Below, in pieces: positions 26,823-35,604 of a DNA stretch of 64,000 nucleotides. How positions within the stretch are numbered: position 1 is the first letter of the stretch; each line of letters opens with the position of its first letter. The DNA is from an uncultured Victivallales bacterium (GTDB lineage: Bacteria > Verrucomicrobiota > Lentisphaeria > Victivallales > UBA1829), in assembly GCA_944390735.1 (NCBI GenBank), contig CALXRL010000019.1:53279-117278 (forward strand), read 5' to 3'. The position numbers and the translations under genes were made by a program. Below the pieces are notes generated by a model. It was given only the letters and a program-made list of their open reading frames with translations, ran no database searches and was not told where the DNA came from.

Positions 26823-27485
26823 ATGAATGCGGAATTTATTTTGCGTCTGGTCGTGGCGGGAATCCTCGGCGCGGCGGTCGGACTGGACCGGGAGTATCGG
26901 GCGAAGGAGGCGGGAACACGGACTCATTTTCTGGTGTCGATGGGAAGCGCGCTCCTCTCGATCGTTTCGGCGTGGGGATTTCAGGATGTCGTCGGAAAAA
27001 ACGGCATCGGACTGGATCCCAGCCGCATTGCGGCGCAGGTGGTCAGCGGCATCGGATTCATTGGCGCGGGAACGATCATGATGCAGAAACAGTTCGTACG
27101 GGGACTGACGACGGCGGCCGGACTCTGGGCTGTCGCCGGAATCGGTCTCGCCGTCGGATGCGGAATGTATCTTCTGGGCGTCGCCGCCACCATCCTGACT
27201 CTGATCGGGCTGGAGGTGCTGCGGTTCCTGCTGCGGAATTTCAAAACGAAATGTTCGTATCTGGTCTTTCTGACCCGGGACCGGAACAATCTGATCAAAA
27301 TCACCAATGAACTGAACGCCAGCGGGTATCATATCATCAGCTATTCCGTCGGCAGCGAACGGGAGGGAAATGAAGAGATGCTCCGCGTCAAAATGTGTGT
27401 CCGGGAACATGAACAGATGGACGAAAACCATCTGCTGCACTTCCTCCAGCAGTTCCCGGATATTGAAGTGGAAAAACTGGAGTGA
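26823..27485 (+). CDS. MgtC/SapB family membrane protein
   Basis: 220-residue inner-membrane protein. Four or five hydrophobic segments occupy residues 1-140 and carry the family signatures GAAVGLDREYRAKEAGTRTH, VVSGIGFIGAGTIM and GLTTAAGLWAVAGIGLAVG. A cytoplasmic ACT-like C-terminal domain (about 150-220) follows. MgtC proteins support growth or survival at low Mg2+ and modulate membrane ATP synthase in enteric bacteria; the role here is unknown. A P-type cation ATPase is present in the window but 30 kb away. SD AAGGAGG lies 11 nt before ATG. It is divergent from fmt. Confidence 0.9.
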   Translation: MNAEFILRLVVAGILGAAVGLDREYRAKEAGTRTHFLVSMGSALLSIVSAWGFQDVVGKNGIGLDPSRIAAQVVSGIGFIGAGTIMMQKQFVRGLTTAAGLWAVAGIGLAVGCGMYLLGVAATILTLIGLEVLRFLLRNFKTKCSYLVFLTRDRNNLIKITNELNASGYHIISYSVGSEREGNEEMLRVKMCVREHEQMDENHLLHFLQQFPDIEVEKLE

Positions 27486-27489
27486 TGCT

Positions 27490-27530
27490 CTCCTCCTCCG
27501 GATCCGTTCCGGAAAACAGCCGGAGGGGAG
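27490..27530. terminator. Hairpin between convergent mgtC-like and aroF genes
   Basis: CTCC-T-CCTCCGG (27490-27501) pairs with CCGGAGG-GGAG (27520-27530) with one bulged T. No T-run follows on either strand, so termination is only plausible. Confidence 0.4.
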
Positions 27531-27554
27531 GGCGCGTGTGCTTCAGCACATGGT

Positions 27555-28595
27555 TCAGCGCAGCGTGCGGTGCGCCGTCAGAATCAGCTCTTCCGTTTCC
27601 TTCCAGCCGAGACAGCCGTCTGTAATGGAAAGCCCGTAGGTGAGATTGCGCCGGTCGGTCATATTCTGCTTTCCGGTTTTCAGATAGCTTTCCAGCATGA
27701 CGCCGGCGATGGAGGCGGCCCCTTCGTTGAGCTGCTTGACAATGTCCAGAAACACCGCCGGCTGATTGGTCGGCTGGCGCAGGGAGTTCCCGTGACTGCA
27801 GTCCACGATGATGGAGGGAATCAGACCGGATTTCCGCATCAGCTCCTCGGTGAACGCAATGTATTCCGATCCGTAGTTGGTCGCATTCGACGATCCGCGG
27901 AGAATGACATTGCAGTTCTTGTTGCCCCGTGTGTGGAACACGCCGGTGCGGCCATCGTTGATGACGCCCAGAAAACTGTGCTTGGCGGAAGCGGTTTTGA
28001 TGGCGTCGATCGCAATGTGGATGGACCCGTCGGTGGCGTTTTTGAAGCCGACCGGCATGGAAAGTCCGCTGACCAGCTGGCGATGCGTCTGCGATTCCGT
28101 CGTCCGGGCGCCGATGGCCGCCCAGCTGATGAGATCGGAGAGATACTGCGGAATAATCGGATCCAGAAATTCCGTCGCGGTCGGCAGTTCCCGTTCCGCC
28201 ATGGCCAGCAGGATCTTCCGGGAAAGACGAAGTCCCTTCTCGATGTTGAAGGTCTTGTCGAGATCCGGGTCGTAAACGAGTCCTTTCCAGCCGATGGTCG
28301 TACGCGGTTTCTCAAAATAGGTCCGCATGACCAGAAGAAATTTGTCCCCGACCTGCTCCTGAAGTTTCTTCAGACGATCGGCATAATCAAGCGCCGCGTC
28401 CGCGTTGTCGATGGAGCAGGGGCCCGTGACCACAAGAATCCGCTTGTCTTTCCGCCGGATGATCTCTTCGATCCGATGGCGGGAGGTCTCCACAAAATCC
28501 TCCATGGCGGAGGTCAGCGGCAGTTCGGCGTGAATCTCCTGAGGCGTCGGCAGGGGATGCTGCGCCTCAATATTGATATTGTAAACTTTCTTCAT
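27555..28595 (-). CDS. 3-deoxy-7-phosphoheptulonate (DAHP) synthase, class I
   Basis: 346-residue enzyme condensing PEP and erythrose 4-phosphate, the first step of the shikimate pathway. It is of the AroF/G/H type: VVTGPCSIDNADAAL, MRTYFEKPRTTIGWKGLVYDP, GARTTESQTHRQLVSGLSMPVGFKN, NVILRGSS and IIVDCSHGNS. The length equals the E. coli isozymes, but the Tyr/Phe/Trp sensitivity cannot be called. It follows hisS by 3 nt and is probably co-transcribed with it. A dehydroquinase gene (62.2 kb) is also in the window but in a different context. Confidence 0.94.
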   Translation of the reverse strand: MKKVYNINIEAQHPLPTPQEIHAELPLTSAMEDFVETSRHRIEEIIRRKDKRILVVTGPCSIDNADAALDYADRLKKLQEQVGDKFLLVMRTYFEKPRTTIGWKGLVYDPDLDKTFNIEKGLRLSRKILLAMAERELPTATEFLDPIIPQYLSDLISWAAIGARTTESQTHRQLVSGLSMPVGFKNATDGSIHIAIDAIKTASAKHSFLGVINDGRTGVFHTRGNKNCNVILRGSSNATNYGSEYIAFTEELMRKSGLIPSIIVDCSHGNSLRQPTNQPAVFLDIVKQLNEGAASIAGVMLESYLKTGKQNMTDRRNLTYGLSITDGCLGWKETEELILTAHRTLR

Positions 28596-28598
28596 GGT

Positions 28599-29852
28599 TC
28601 AGAGCAGTTCCTCTTTGAGCCCTTCCAGAGAGAGTGTTACCTCTTTCTGGGAGGAATCCGCCATATCTTTCAGCATCGCTTTTCCCGATTCAAGCTCGGA
28701 GTCGCCGACGACCAGCGACCATGCCGCCTTGAGACGGTCGGCGGAACGCATCTGGGATTTCAGGCTTTTCGCCTCCAGTTCCAGCGCGGTTGCGATTCCC
28801 TCCTTGCGCAGCTTCGCGGCAAGGGCAATGTTGAATGCCAGCGCCTTTTCCCCCATCGACGCAAGAAAGATCCGCGGATGCTCCGGACGGAGCGGCGGGA
28901 CTCCCAGCGCTTCCCGGACCATAATCAGCCGTTCCATTCCCGCGGCGAATCCGACTCCCTGAATCGGTTTGTTCGATTCGGGCAGCAGCAGTTCATAACG
29001 GCCTCCGCCGGCGATGGCCGTCTGTCCGCCGAGTCCCGGATGCGTCAGTTCAAACACGGTGTGAACATAATAATCCAGTCCGCGGACAAGTCTCGGTTCG
29101 ATCACATAATCAATTCCCATTGCGGTCAGCGCATCGCAGACTTTCCGGAAATACTCCCGGGATTCCTGACTGAAGAAGTCCGCCGCGTTGGGGGCGTGTT
29201 CAATCACTTTCCGGCAGTTTTCCTGCTTGCAGTCGAGAATGCGCCAGATGTTCCGCTGGAACCGTTCCTTGCAGTCGTCGCACATGGAGTCGATGTGCGG
29301 AGCGAAATATTCGCGAAGCGCCTGCTCTGCCGCCGGCCGGTCCGACGCCACTCCGCGCGTGTTGAGATACAGCGTGAATCCTGAAATCTTGATCTCGTTG
29401 AGATAATGCACCAGCATTGCGATACATTCCGCATCGAGTTCCGGCGACACCTTTCCCGCATTCTCCACCCCCACCTGATGGAACTGGCGGCGCCGTCCCG
29501 CCGCGGGCCGTTCTCCGCGGAACATCGGTCCGATGTAGAAGACCCGGTGTTCGACTCCGTTGAGCGCATCGGTTCCGGAAAGGGAACGCATGACGCCTGC
29601 CGTGCCCTCCGGCCGCAGCGTCAGACTTCTGCCGCCCCGGTCCTCGAAGGTGTACATCTCCTTTTTGACGACCTCCGTTTCATTGCCCAGACCGCGCTGG
29701 AAGACCTCGGTGTATTCAAAGATCGGTGTTCTGAGTTCTCCATATCCGTAAAGGGAAAAAATCTTTTTTGCGGAATTTTCAAGGAAGTTCCAGGTTGGCG
29801 CTTCTTCCGGAAGAATGTCGCTGGTTCCCGGAGGCGGTGTTGATTTTGACAT
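28599..29852 (-). CDS. hisS: Histidyl-tRNA synthetase
   Basis: 417-residue class II aminoacyl-tRNA synthetase. Motif 1 region ENSAKKIFSLYGYGELRTPIFE, motif 2 FYIGPMFRGERPAAGRRRQFHQ, histidine-specific signature RGLDYYVHTVFEL and motif 3 IAGGGRYELL are all present, followed by an anticodon-binding domain. The frame opens at 29948, but ATG 29852 has GAGGAA 6 nt upstream and begins MSKSTPPPGTSDILPEE as in the family (xxPRGTxDxLP). It lies directly downstream of the HU terminator and is coupled to the DAHP synthase gene. Confidence 0.94.
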   Translation of the reverse strand: MSKSTPPPGTSDILPEEAPTWNFLENSAKKIFSLYGYGELRTPIFEYTEVFQRGLGNETEVVKKEMYTFEDRGGRSLTLRPEGTAGVMRSLSGTDALNGVEHRVFYIGPMFRGERPAAGRRRQFHQVGVENAGKVSPELDAECIAMLVHYLNEIKISGFTLYLNTRGVASDRPAAEQALREYFAPHIDSMCDDCKERFQRNIWRILDCKQENCRKVIEHAPNAADFFSQESREYFRKVCDALTAMGIDYVIEPRLVRGLDYYVHTVFELTHPGLGGQTAIAGGGRYELLLPESNKPIQGVGFAAGMERLIMVREALGVPPLRPEHPRIFLASMGEKALAFNIALAAKLRKEGIATALELEAKSLKSQMRSADRLKAAWSLVVGDSELESGKAMLKDMADSSQKEVTLSLEGLKEELL

Positions 29853-29888
29853 TTTGAATTCCTCTTTTCTGATCGTTCCAAAATAGAA

Positions 29889-29920
29889 AACGCCTTGCCG
29901 GTTTCCGCAAGGCGTTTTTT
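29889..29920 (-). terminator. Terminator of the HU gene
   Basis: Perfect 10-bp stem AACGCCTTGC (29889-29898) / GCAAGGCGTT (29907-29916), loop of 8. T-runs lie on both sides, but only the minus strand carries a gene upstream (HU). Confidence 0.85.
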
Positions 29921-29974
29921 CATGATTGGTATGAAAATGCCGCTGCAAAAAAGCAAGCGGTCAATAATATACAA

Positions 29975-30262
29975 TCATTTGGCCAGACTTTCAACTCTCT
30001 GCTTCAAAACTTTTCCCGCCCGGAATTTGACGACCACCCGCTCCGGAATCACCACTTCATGCGAAGGATTCCGCGGATTTCTTCCCTTGCGTTCCTTGCG
30101 GACCAGAACTTCAAAGACGCCGAAGTTCCGCAGTTCAATGTTCCTTCCCGCTGCCAGCTCGTCGGCAAGATAGTCCAGCGTTTTCTGCACAACGGCGCCG
30201 ACGGACTCCTGATGAAGTTTTGTCTCCGCGGCGATTTTGACCACCAAGTCACGTTTTGTCAT
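29975..30262 (-). CDS. HU/IHF family DNA-binding protein
   Basis: 95-residue histone-like nucleoid protein. The helical N-terminus (MTKRDLVVKIAAETKLHQESV), GRNIELRNFGVFEV, the DNA-bending arm KERKGRNPRNPSHEVVIPER and the C-terminal VVKFRAGKVLKQRV are all present. The PxNP-like arm with RNPRNP matches both HU and IHF; the sequence does not decide between homo- and heterodimer. SD GGGAG lies just upstream. It is monocistronic between an AT-rich upstream region and a strong terminator. Confidence 0.95.
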   Translation of the reverse strand: MTKRDLVVKIAAETKLHQESVGAVVQKTLDYLADELAAGRNIELRNFGVFEVLVRKERKGRNPRNPSHEVVIPERVVVKFRAGKVLKQRVESLAK

Positions 30263-30382
30263 TGCTCCCTACTCCCTGTTAAAAACTGATTTTGCAGGTT
30301 GAAAAAAATAAACAGATGGCTTTCGGGAAGCTTCCTTTTCAGAAAACCGACACAATACACCCTAAATCCCTAATCTTATGAA

Positions 30383-30407
30383 TTCGAAACACCCCAAAAC
30401 TTTCGAA
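30383..30407. repeat. 25-bp inverted repeat upstream of the HU gene
   Basis: TTCGAAA (30383-30389) and TTTCGAA (30401-30407) form a perfect 7-bp inverted repeat with an 11-nt spacer, about 125 nt upstream of the HU start. It could be a regulator site. The rest of the 30263-30683 gap is AT-rich and holds no convincing gene; no unambiguous HU promoter was found. Confidence 0.45.
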
Positions 30408-30683
30408 CAATATAAGTCTTACCCCGGGCAATGGCATTCTGCCGGACTGCCGTTCTGATGCAGATTTCCCCTGAAATTCCTTTTCATGCTTATTTTACTG
30501 TATTCAACCAAAAAACATTGCTAGTAATAAAGCAGATTTACCGCAAAAATCAAACGTCCGGAGCGGGAAAAACATCAGATTTTACAAAAAAACACAGCTT
30601 TTTCCGCTTTTCCGGATGATGGCGCTCCGACGGAGGTTCCGGTATGATCTTTTTCACATATTTTCATGATCGCTTCCGGACAG

Positions 30684-30717
30684 AAAAAAGGGGAATGTTC
30701 CTTTCGGAGCATTCCCC
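30684..30717 (-). terminator. Terminator of the MarR-adaptor-RND operon
   Basis: On the minus strand GGGGAATG (30717-30710) pairs with CATTCCCC (30697-30690), followed by TTTTTT; 31 nt past the RND stop. Confidence 0.88.
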
Positions 30718-30747
30718 TGCGGAGAATCCGGGTGAGAGGAAGATTCC

Positions 30748-33700
30748 TCACTCTTTTGCAGGTTTTCTCTGCATTTTTTCGCTGAGCGTCTGGAAGATCG
30801 CGTACAGCGCCGGAATAAAGGCGATGCCGACCAGGGTTGCCAGAAGCATTCCGTAGAAGGTGGAGATTCCGATCGCCAGTCGGCTGCCCGCACCGGCTCC
30901 CGTGGCAATGACCATCGGGAATACGCCGATCAGGAAGGACCAGGCGGTCATCTGAACGGCACGGAACCGGTGTTTCGCGCCATTCTGCGCGGCTTCGAAA
31001 ATGGTGCGTCCGGCCTCGCGTTCCTGCTTGGAGAATTCCACCATCAGGATTGCGTTCTTGCTGGCAAGACCGATCAGCATAATCATTCCCAGCTGCGCAT
31101 AAATGCTCAGCGCCGTCTTGGTCAGCAGCAGTCCGATGACGCCGCCGAGGGTTGCAAATGCAACCGAGGTCATCACCGGCAGCGGCACGGTCCAGCTCTC
31201 ATACTGCGCCACAAGGAAGAGATAGCCGAAGATCAGAGCCAGAGTCATGAGCCCGGCGAGTTTTCCCTCGTTGCCCCGTTCCTGATAGCTCATATCCGTC
31301 CAGGAGATCCGGTAGTCCTTCGGGAGCTTCTGATCGGCCAGTTCCTGAATTTTGTTCATGAGCTGACCGCTGCTGTACTGCGGTTTCGCCTGTGCCGTCA
31401 CGGTGGCGGCCAGATACTGGTTGAATCGTGTGACCTGCCGCGGACCGATGATGTAGGAGACATCCGCAATCGCGCTGAGCGGCGCCATTTTGCCGGAATT
31501 CGTCTGCACCAGGATCTGTGAGATGTCGCCGAGCGTGGAGCGTTCCTCCGCCTCCGACTGCATCTTTACTTTGAAGGTGTTGTTGTACAGATTGAAGTCG
31601 TTGATGTAGAAGGACGCCAGTTTGCTCTGCAGCGTCGAGAACACCCGGCTGACCGGAATGTTCATGGCTTCCGCCTTCGCACGGTCCAGATTCAGATAGA
31701 GCTGAGGCGTGTTCGCATTGTAGCCGCTGAATGCGTACTGAGTCTCCTTCTGGGTGTTCAGAAGATAGAGGAACTTGTTCAGTTCGGCGGCGAGATCCTG
31801 CGGGGTCTGATTGCCGGTCGCCTGGAGAGCGAAGGTCACGCCTCCCGTCGCGCCGAGTCCCATGATCGCAGGCGGGGTGAAGACGTTGATTTTCGCGGAC
31901 GGAATCGTGCCGAGCTTCTGGCGAAGCACTCCCGCGATGGCGTCCAGCTGCAGATCCGGCGTCTTGCGTTTGCTCCAGTTCTCCAGGGAGGCAATCACAA
32001 GACCGACGTTTTCGCCGTTTCCTCCGATGAAGCTGAAGCCGCTGACCATGATCACATCCTTCACTCCCGGAACTTTCGAAATGATCTTATAGCAGTCGTT
32101 CAGCACCTTGTTGGTTCGAGCCAGGGTTGCTCCGGGCGGCATTTCAATGTCGCAGAAGATGGCGCCCTTGTCCTCTTTCGGCAGGAACTCGCTGGCCACT
32201 CCGTTGAGCCACTGCGAGTTGGCTCCCGCCTTCGCCAGCGCTTCCGGCACCATCCATTTCGGCACGCCGGAGAAGAAGCAGTAGTTGGCAAAGAGAACCC
32301 CGAGCATCAGAATGATCGTGATGACCATTTTCCGCGCCAGGAATCCGGAATAAAGCAGATATTTGTTTCTCGCAAAATCCAGCCCGGTGTTGAACCAGCG
32401 GAACAGAAGCGGCTTGTTCGGATTGTAGGGCCGGAGAAGAAGTCCGCACAGGGCCGGACTCAGGGTGAGGGCGTTGATCGTCGAAAGCACCAGCGCAATG
32501 CACATGGTCGCGGAGAACTGCAGATAGATGGTTCCCACCATGCCGCCGTAGAAACCGACCGGCGCGTAGATGGCCACGATCACCAGCGTGGTGGCGATGA
32601 TGGCGCCCGTGATCTGTTCCATGCTCTTGGATGCGGCCTCCTTCGGCGGGAGATTCTCCTCCTCGATGATCCGCATGCAGTTCTCCACCACGACGATGGC
32701 GTCGTCCACCAGGGAGCCGATCACGAGAATCAGAGCGAACATGGTCAGAACGTTCATCGTGAAGCCGAGCGGCACCAGAAAGATGAAGGTTCCCACCAGA
32801 GAGACCGGAATTGCCGCGCTGGGAATCAGCGTCGCGCGCCAGTCCTGAAGGAAGATGTAGGTGATCAGAACGACAAGCACCAGAGTGATGATCAGCGTGA
32901 TGACGATCTCCTCCATGGTGGTGCGGATGTACTCGGTGGGGTCGTATCCGATGGTGTATTTCACGCCTTTGGGGAAGTTCTTGGAGAGCTCCTTCAGAGT
33001 GGCGTTCGCCTGGTCCACCACGTTGATCGCGTTGGCATCGGTGTTGCGGTAGATGGCGATGGCGATGGAGGGTTCGCCGTTGAACGTGCTGTCGCCGGAA
33101 TACGTTTCCGAGCCCAGTTCGATGCGGGCGACGTCGCGCAGTCGCGTGATATTGCCGTTGGCTCCGACTTTGATGACAATATCCTCGAACTGTTCGGGCG
33201 TTTTCAGGCGTCCCAGCGTATTGACTTTCAGCTGAATGTATTCGTTGCTGTTTTCCGCGCCGATGGTGCCGGCGGCGGCCTGGACGTTCTGGCTTTCAAT
33301 CGCGGTGGCGATGTCGTCCGGCTTGATGTTCATGGCGGACATGCGCAGCGGGTCCAGCCAGATTCGCATGCTGTACTGACGTTCTCCGAAGATGGTCACA
33401 TCGCTGATGCCGTTGATGCGGGCGAGCACGTCGCGCACGTTGATTTTGATATAGTTGCTCAGCTGCAGGATGGAAAGTTCGCTTCCGTCGGTCGTGAAGG
33501 CGTACATGGCGAGAATGTCCGTGGAGCGTTTCATCACCTGCACGCCGAGCGCCTTGACCTCCGCGGGAAGGATCGGTTCCGCACGCTGAATGGCGTTCTG
33601 CACATTGACCTGCGCGATATCGGTATCGGTTCCGGATTCAAAGGTGATGGAGAGCGTGTAGTTGCCGCTGTTGTCGGAGGTGGAGGAGAAGTAGATCATG

Positions 33701-33924
33701 TCCTCGATTCCGTTGGCCTCCGTTTCGATGACGGCCGCGACCGTGTCCGCGATTTCCTGCGCGCTGGCGCCCGGATAGCTGGCGGAGACCATGATCTGCG
33801 GCGGCGCGATTTCCGGATACTCCGCCACCGGCACTTTCAGGATGCACATGGCGCCCGCGATCATCGTGACGACCGCGATCACGATCGCCAGCTTCGGCCT
33901 GTCGATGTAAATCTGGGAAATCAT
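30748..33924 (-). CDS. RND efflux pump permease, HAE1 (second copy in window)
   Basis: 1058-residue AcrB/MexB-like drug exporter. It has PVAEYPEIAPPQIMVSASYPGA at the N-terminus, LQDWRATLIPSAAIPVSLVG, the proton-relay helix GSLVDDAIVVVENCMRII (paired Asp), PVGFYGGMVG and a C-terminal half ending MIGLASKNAILMVEFSKQEREAG. It differs substantially from the 4.5-7.6 kb pump, so the two are paralogues rather than a recent duplication. It lies 9 nt downstream of its adaptor and is controlled with a MarR regulator. No outer-membrane channel gene accompanies it. Confidence 0.94.
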   Translation of the reverse strand: MISQIYIDRPKLAIVIAVVTMIAGAMCILKVPVAEYPEIAPPQIMVSASYPGASAQEIADTVAAVIETEANGIEDMIYFSSTSDNSGNYTLSITFESGTDTDIAQVNVQNAIQRAEPILPAEVKALGVQVMKRSTDILAMYAFTTDGSELSILQLSNYIKINVRDVLARINGISDVTIFGERQYSMRIWLDPLRMSAMNIKPDDIATAIESQNVQAAAGTIGAENSNEYIQLKVNTLGRLKTPEQFEDIVIKVGANGNITRLRDVARIELGSETYSGDSTFNGEPSIAIAIYRNTDANAINVVDQANATLKELSKNFPKGVKYTIGYDPTEYIRTTMEEIVITLIITLVLVVLITYIFLQDWRATLIPSAAIPVSLVGTFIFLVPLGFTMNVLTMFALILVIGSLVDDAIVVVENCMRIIEEENLPPKEAASKSMEQITGAIIATTLVIVAIYAPVGFYGGMVGTIYLQFSATMCIALVLSTINALTLSPALCGLLLRPYNPNKPLLFRWFNTGLDFARNKYLLYSGFLARKMVITIILMLGVLFANYCFFSGVPKWMVPEALAKAGANSQWLNGVASEFLPKEDKGAIFCDIEMPPGATLARTNKVLNDCYKIISKVPGVKDVIMVSGFSFIGGNGENVGLVIASLENWSKRKTPDLQLDAIAGVLRQKLGTIPSAKINVFTPPAIMGLGATGGVTFALQATGNQTPQDLAAELNKFLYLLNTQKETQYAFSGYNANTPQLYLNLDRAKAEAMNIPVSRVFSTLQSKLASFYINDFNLYNNTFKVKMQSEAEERSTLGDISQILVQTNSGKMAPLSAIADVSYIIGPRQVTRFNQYLAATVTAQAKPQYSSGQLMNKIQELADQKLPKDYRISWTDMSYQERGNEGKLAGLMTLALIFGYLFLVAQYESWTVPLPVMTSVAFATLGGVIGLLLTKTALSIYAQLGMIMLIGLASKNAILMVEFSKQEREAGRTIFEAAQNGAKHRFRAVQMTAWSFLIGVFPMVIATGAGAGSRLAIGISTFYGMLLATLVGIAFIPALYAIFQTLSEKMQRKPAKE

Positions 33925-33933
33925 TCGGGAACC

Positions 33934-35037
33934 TCACTTCGCTTCCGGTTTTTCGAAGACGGGGACGACCGTTCCGCCGGGACGCACCTTGTGTGTTCCG
34001 TCCACAACCACCGTTTCGCCCGCCTTGACGCCGCTTTCGATCAGCTGCATGTTGCCGAGAACCGTGCCGGGTTTGACGCGCCGCAGTTCGGCTTTGCCGT
34101 CTTTTCCGATGACATAGAGATAGTTGCCCTTGTCATCGGTCATCATGGCGGAGAGCTTGACGGCCGGGGTCGGAACCGCAAGTCTCCGGGAGAGACGAAC
34201 GGTCGCATAGCCGCCGGGCACCAGCTCGTGATTCGGATTGTCGAACTGGGCCCAGAGGGTCAGGGTGCCGGTTTCGTTGTCCACTTTGTTGTCGACCAGG
34301 ACGATGTTGCCGGTTTTGCCGTATTCGCGTCCGTCCGCGAGAAGAATCTGCACGACTCCGTTTTTCCGGATGCCTTCCACGCTGCCGAATTCCCGGATGA
34401 AATCACGTTCGCTGATGGCGAAACGCACATAGATCGGCGAAACCTGGACAATGTCCGCAAGCTGCTTGCTGGTCGGCGTCACATAGTTGCCTTCCGTGTA
34501 GGTCGCCTTGCTGATGATGCCGGTGATTGGCGCATAGATTTTCGTATAGCTCAGGGAGTTGTTGGCGTCCAGAAGATTGGCTTCCGCCTCCGCCAGCTTG
34601 GCCTTGGTGGTGTTGAAGAGGCGTTTCGCGTCCTGATAGACGATCTCCGCGACCGCGCGCTTCTGATAGAGTTTTTCCTGACGGTTGAAGTCGTTCTGCG
34701 CATATTCCAGTTCCGCCTGAATCTGCATGACGGTGGCTTCCGCGGATTTCGCCTTGGCGCGATAGGTGGTGTCCTCGATGACGAAGAGAAGCTGTCCTTT
34801 CTTCACCAGTTCCCCCTCCTTGAACTTGATCTCATAGAGATAGCCGGAGATGCGGGCAACGATGGAGACGCTCTGGATCGCCTCGATGTGTCCGACATAT
34901 TTCCGGGTCGCCGCATTGTCCCGGATGACGGCTTTTTCCACGCTGACGTACGGCGGTGGCGGCTCCCCCTGGGCGAACAGGGGACTGGCGGTTCCCAGAA
35001 CGGCTGCGGTCAGCAATGCGATTTTCTTCCGTGTCAT
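33934..35037 (-). CDS. RND periplasmic adaptor (membrane fusion protein)
   Basis: 367-residue AcrA-like adaptor with a cleavable signal peptide (TAAVLGTASPLFAQG) and no lipobox, unlike the adaptor at 7.6-8.8 kb. Barrel-sandwich halves IVARISGYLYEIKFKEGELVKKGQ and KIYAPITGIISKATYTEGNYV flank an Ala/Gln/Glu-rich coiled-coil hairpin (about 75-140). Start: ATG 35037 has AAGGA upstream and begins one base after the MarR stop, so it is coupled. The frame opens at 35070 but inside MarR. Confidence 0.92.
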   Translation of the reverse strand: MTRKKIALLTAAVLGTASPLFAQGEPPPPYVSVEKAVIRDNAATRKYVGHIEAIQSVSIVARISGYLYEIKFKEGELVKKGQLLFVIEDTTYRAKAKSAEATVMQIQAELEYAQNDFNRQEKLYQKRAVAEIVYQDAKRLFNTTKAKLAEAEANLLDANNSLSYTKIYAPITGIISKATYTEGNYVTPTSKQLADIVQVSPIYVRFAISERDFIREFGSVEGIRKNGVVQILLADGREYGKTGNIVLVDNKVDNETGTLTLWAQFDNPNHELVPGGYATVRLSRRLAVPTPAVKLSAMMTDDKGNYLYVIGKDGKAELRRVKPGTVLGNMQLIESGVKAGETVVVDGTHKVRPGGTVVPVFEKPEAK

Positions 35038-35038
35038 G

Positions 35039-35497
35039 TCAGATTTGTCCTTTCTTATTATATTCCTCATAAATGATTTGCAGCAGGTGTTCGAATTCCT
35101 GTTTTTGTGCGGGTGTGAGCGGCGCGAGCAGGGCGTCGTATCGCTGGCGGATCACTTCTTCGGTGAAGGCGTGCTTCCGTTTCAGATCCTCCGGAAAGTT
35201 GATGCAGATGGAGCGGCGGTCCGACGGGTTCTGGGTTCTTGTCACCAGTCCCTTGTTGACCAGCAGGTCCACCATTTCGGAGGCGGCTCCCGGCGTCACT
35301 CGCAGTTTCCGGGAGAGGGTTTTCAGCGAAATGCCTTCCGGATGGGTGTCCAGCAGTTTCCAGAGGGTGATGTAGGTGCGGCTCTGGGCTACGGTGAGAC
35401 CCGCGTACTGAACGTCTCCCCACTGATTCGCATGATGTTCGATTCCGGCGCGTTCCAGTGCGTCGGAAAGCAGAAAGAGTTGTTTCCATGCCGCCAT
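35039..35497 (-). CDS. MarR family transcriptional regulator
   Basis: 152-residue winged-helix regulator. The core is YITLWKLLDTHPEGISLKTLSRKLRVTPGAASEMVDLLVNKGLVTRTQNPSDRRS, with the typical DRR wing. Starts: ATG 35497 has GGAG 6 nt upstream; the ATG two codons earlier sits directly on the SD. It is first gene of the pump operon, so it probably represses its own operon and responds to pump substrates, as MexR/MarR do. Confidence 0.9.
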   Translation of the reverse strand: MAAWKQLFLLSDALERAGIEHHANQWGDVQYAGLTVAQSRTYITLWKLLDTHPEGISLKTLSRKLRVTPGAASEMVDLLVNKGLVTRTQNPSDRRSICINFPEDLKRKHAFTEEVIRQRYDALLAPLTPAQKQEFEHLLQIIYEEYNKKGQI

Positions 35498-35533
35498 ATT
35501 CATCTCCGTTTTCTGAAATATTCGGAAAGCCTT

Positions 35534-35562
35534 AATATACTGACCGCTTAAGTTTTTTTCAA
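35534..35562 (-). promoter_or_regulatory. Promoter with overlapping inverted repeat, MarR operon
   Basis: Minus-strand -35 TTGAAA (35562-35557), 17-nt spacer, -10 TATATT (35539-35534). A CTTAA/TTAAG inverted repeat (35531-35535 and 35548-35552) covers the -10 and spacer, a plausible MarR operator. Confidence 0.6.
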
Positions 35563-35604
35563 GTGCTTTTTGAAAAAAAAATCCGGAGATGCGCCGGCGG
35601 AGAG

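Noticed and set aside
30431..30619. 62-residue frame in the HU-RND gap.
   Set aside because: No SD, AT-driven composition, no family resemblance.
35563..35604. A terminator hairpin for the unknown gene at 35605.
   Set aside because: A T-tract is present on the minus strand but I could not find a convincing stem.
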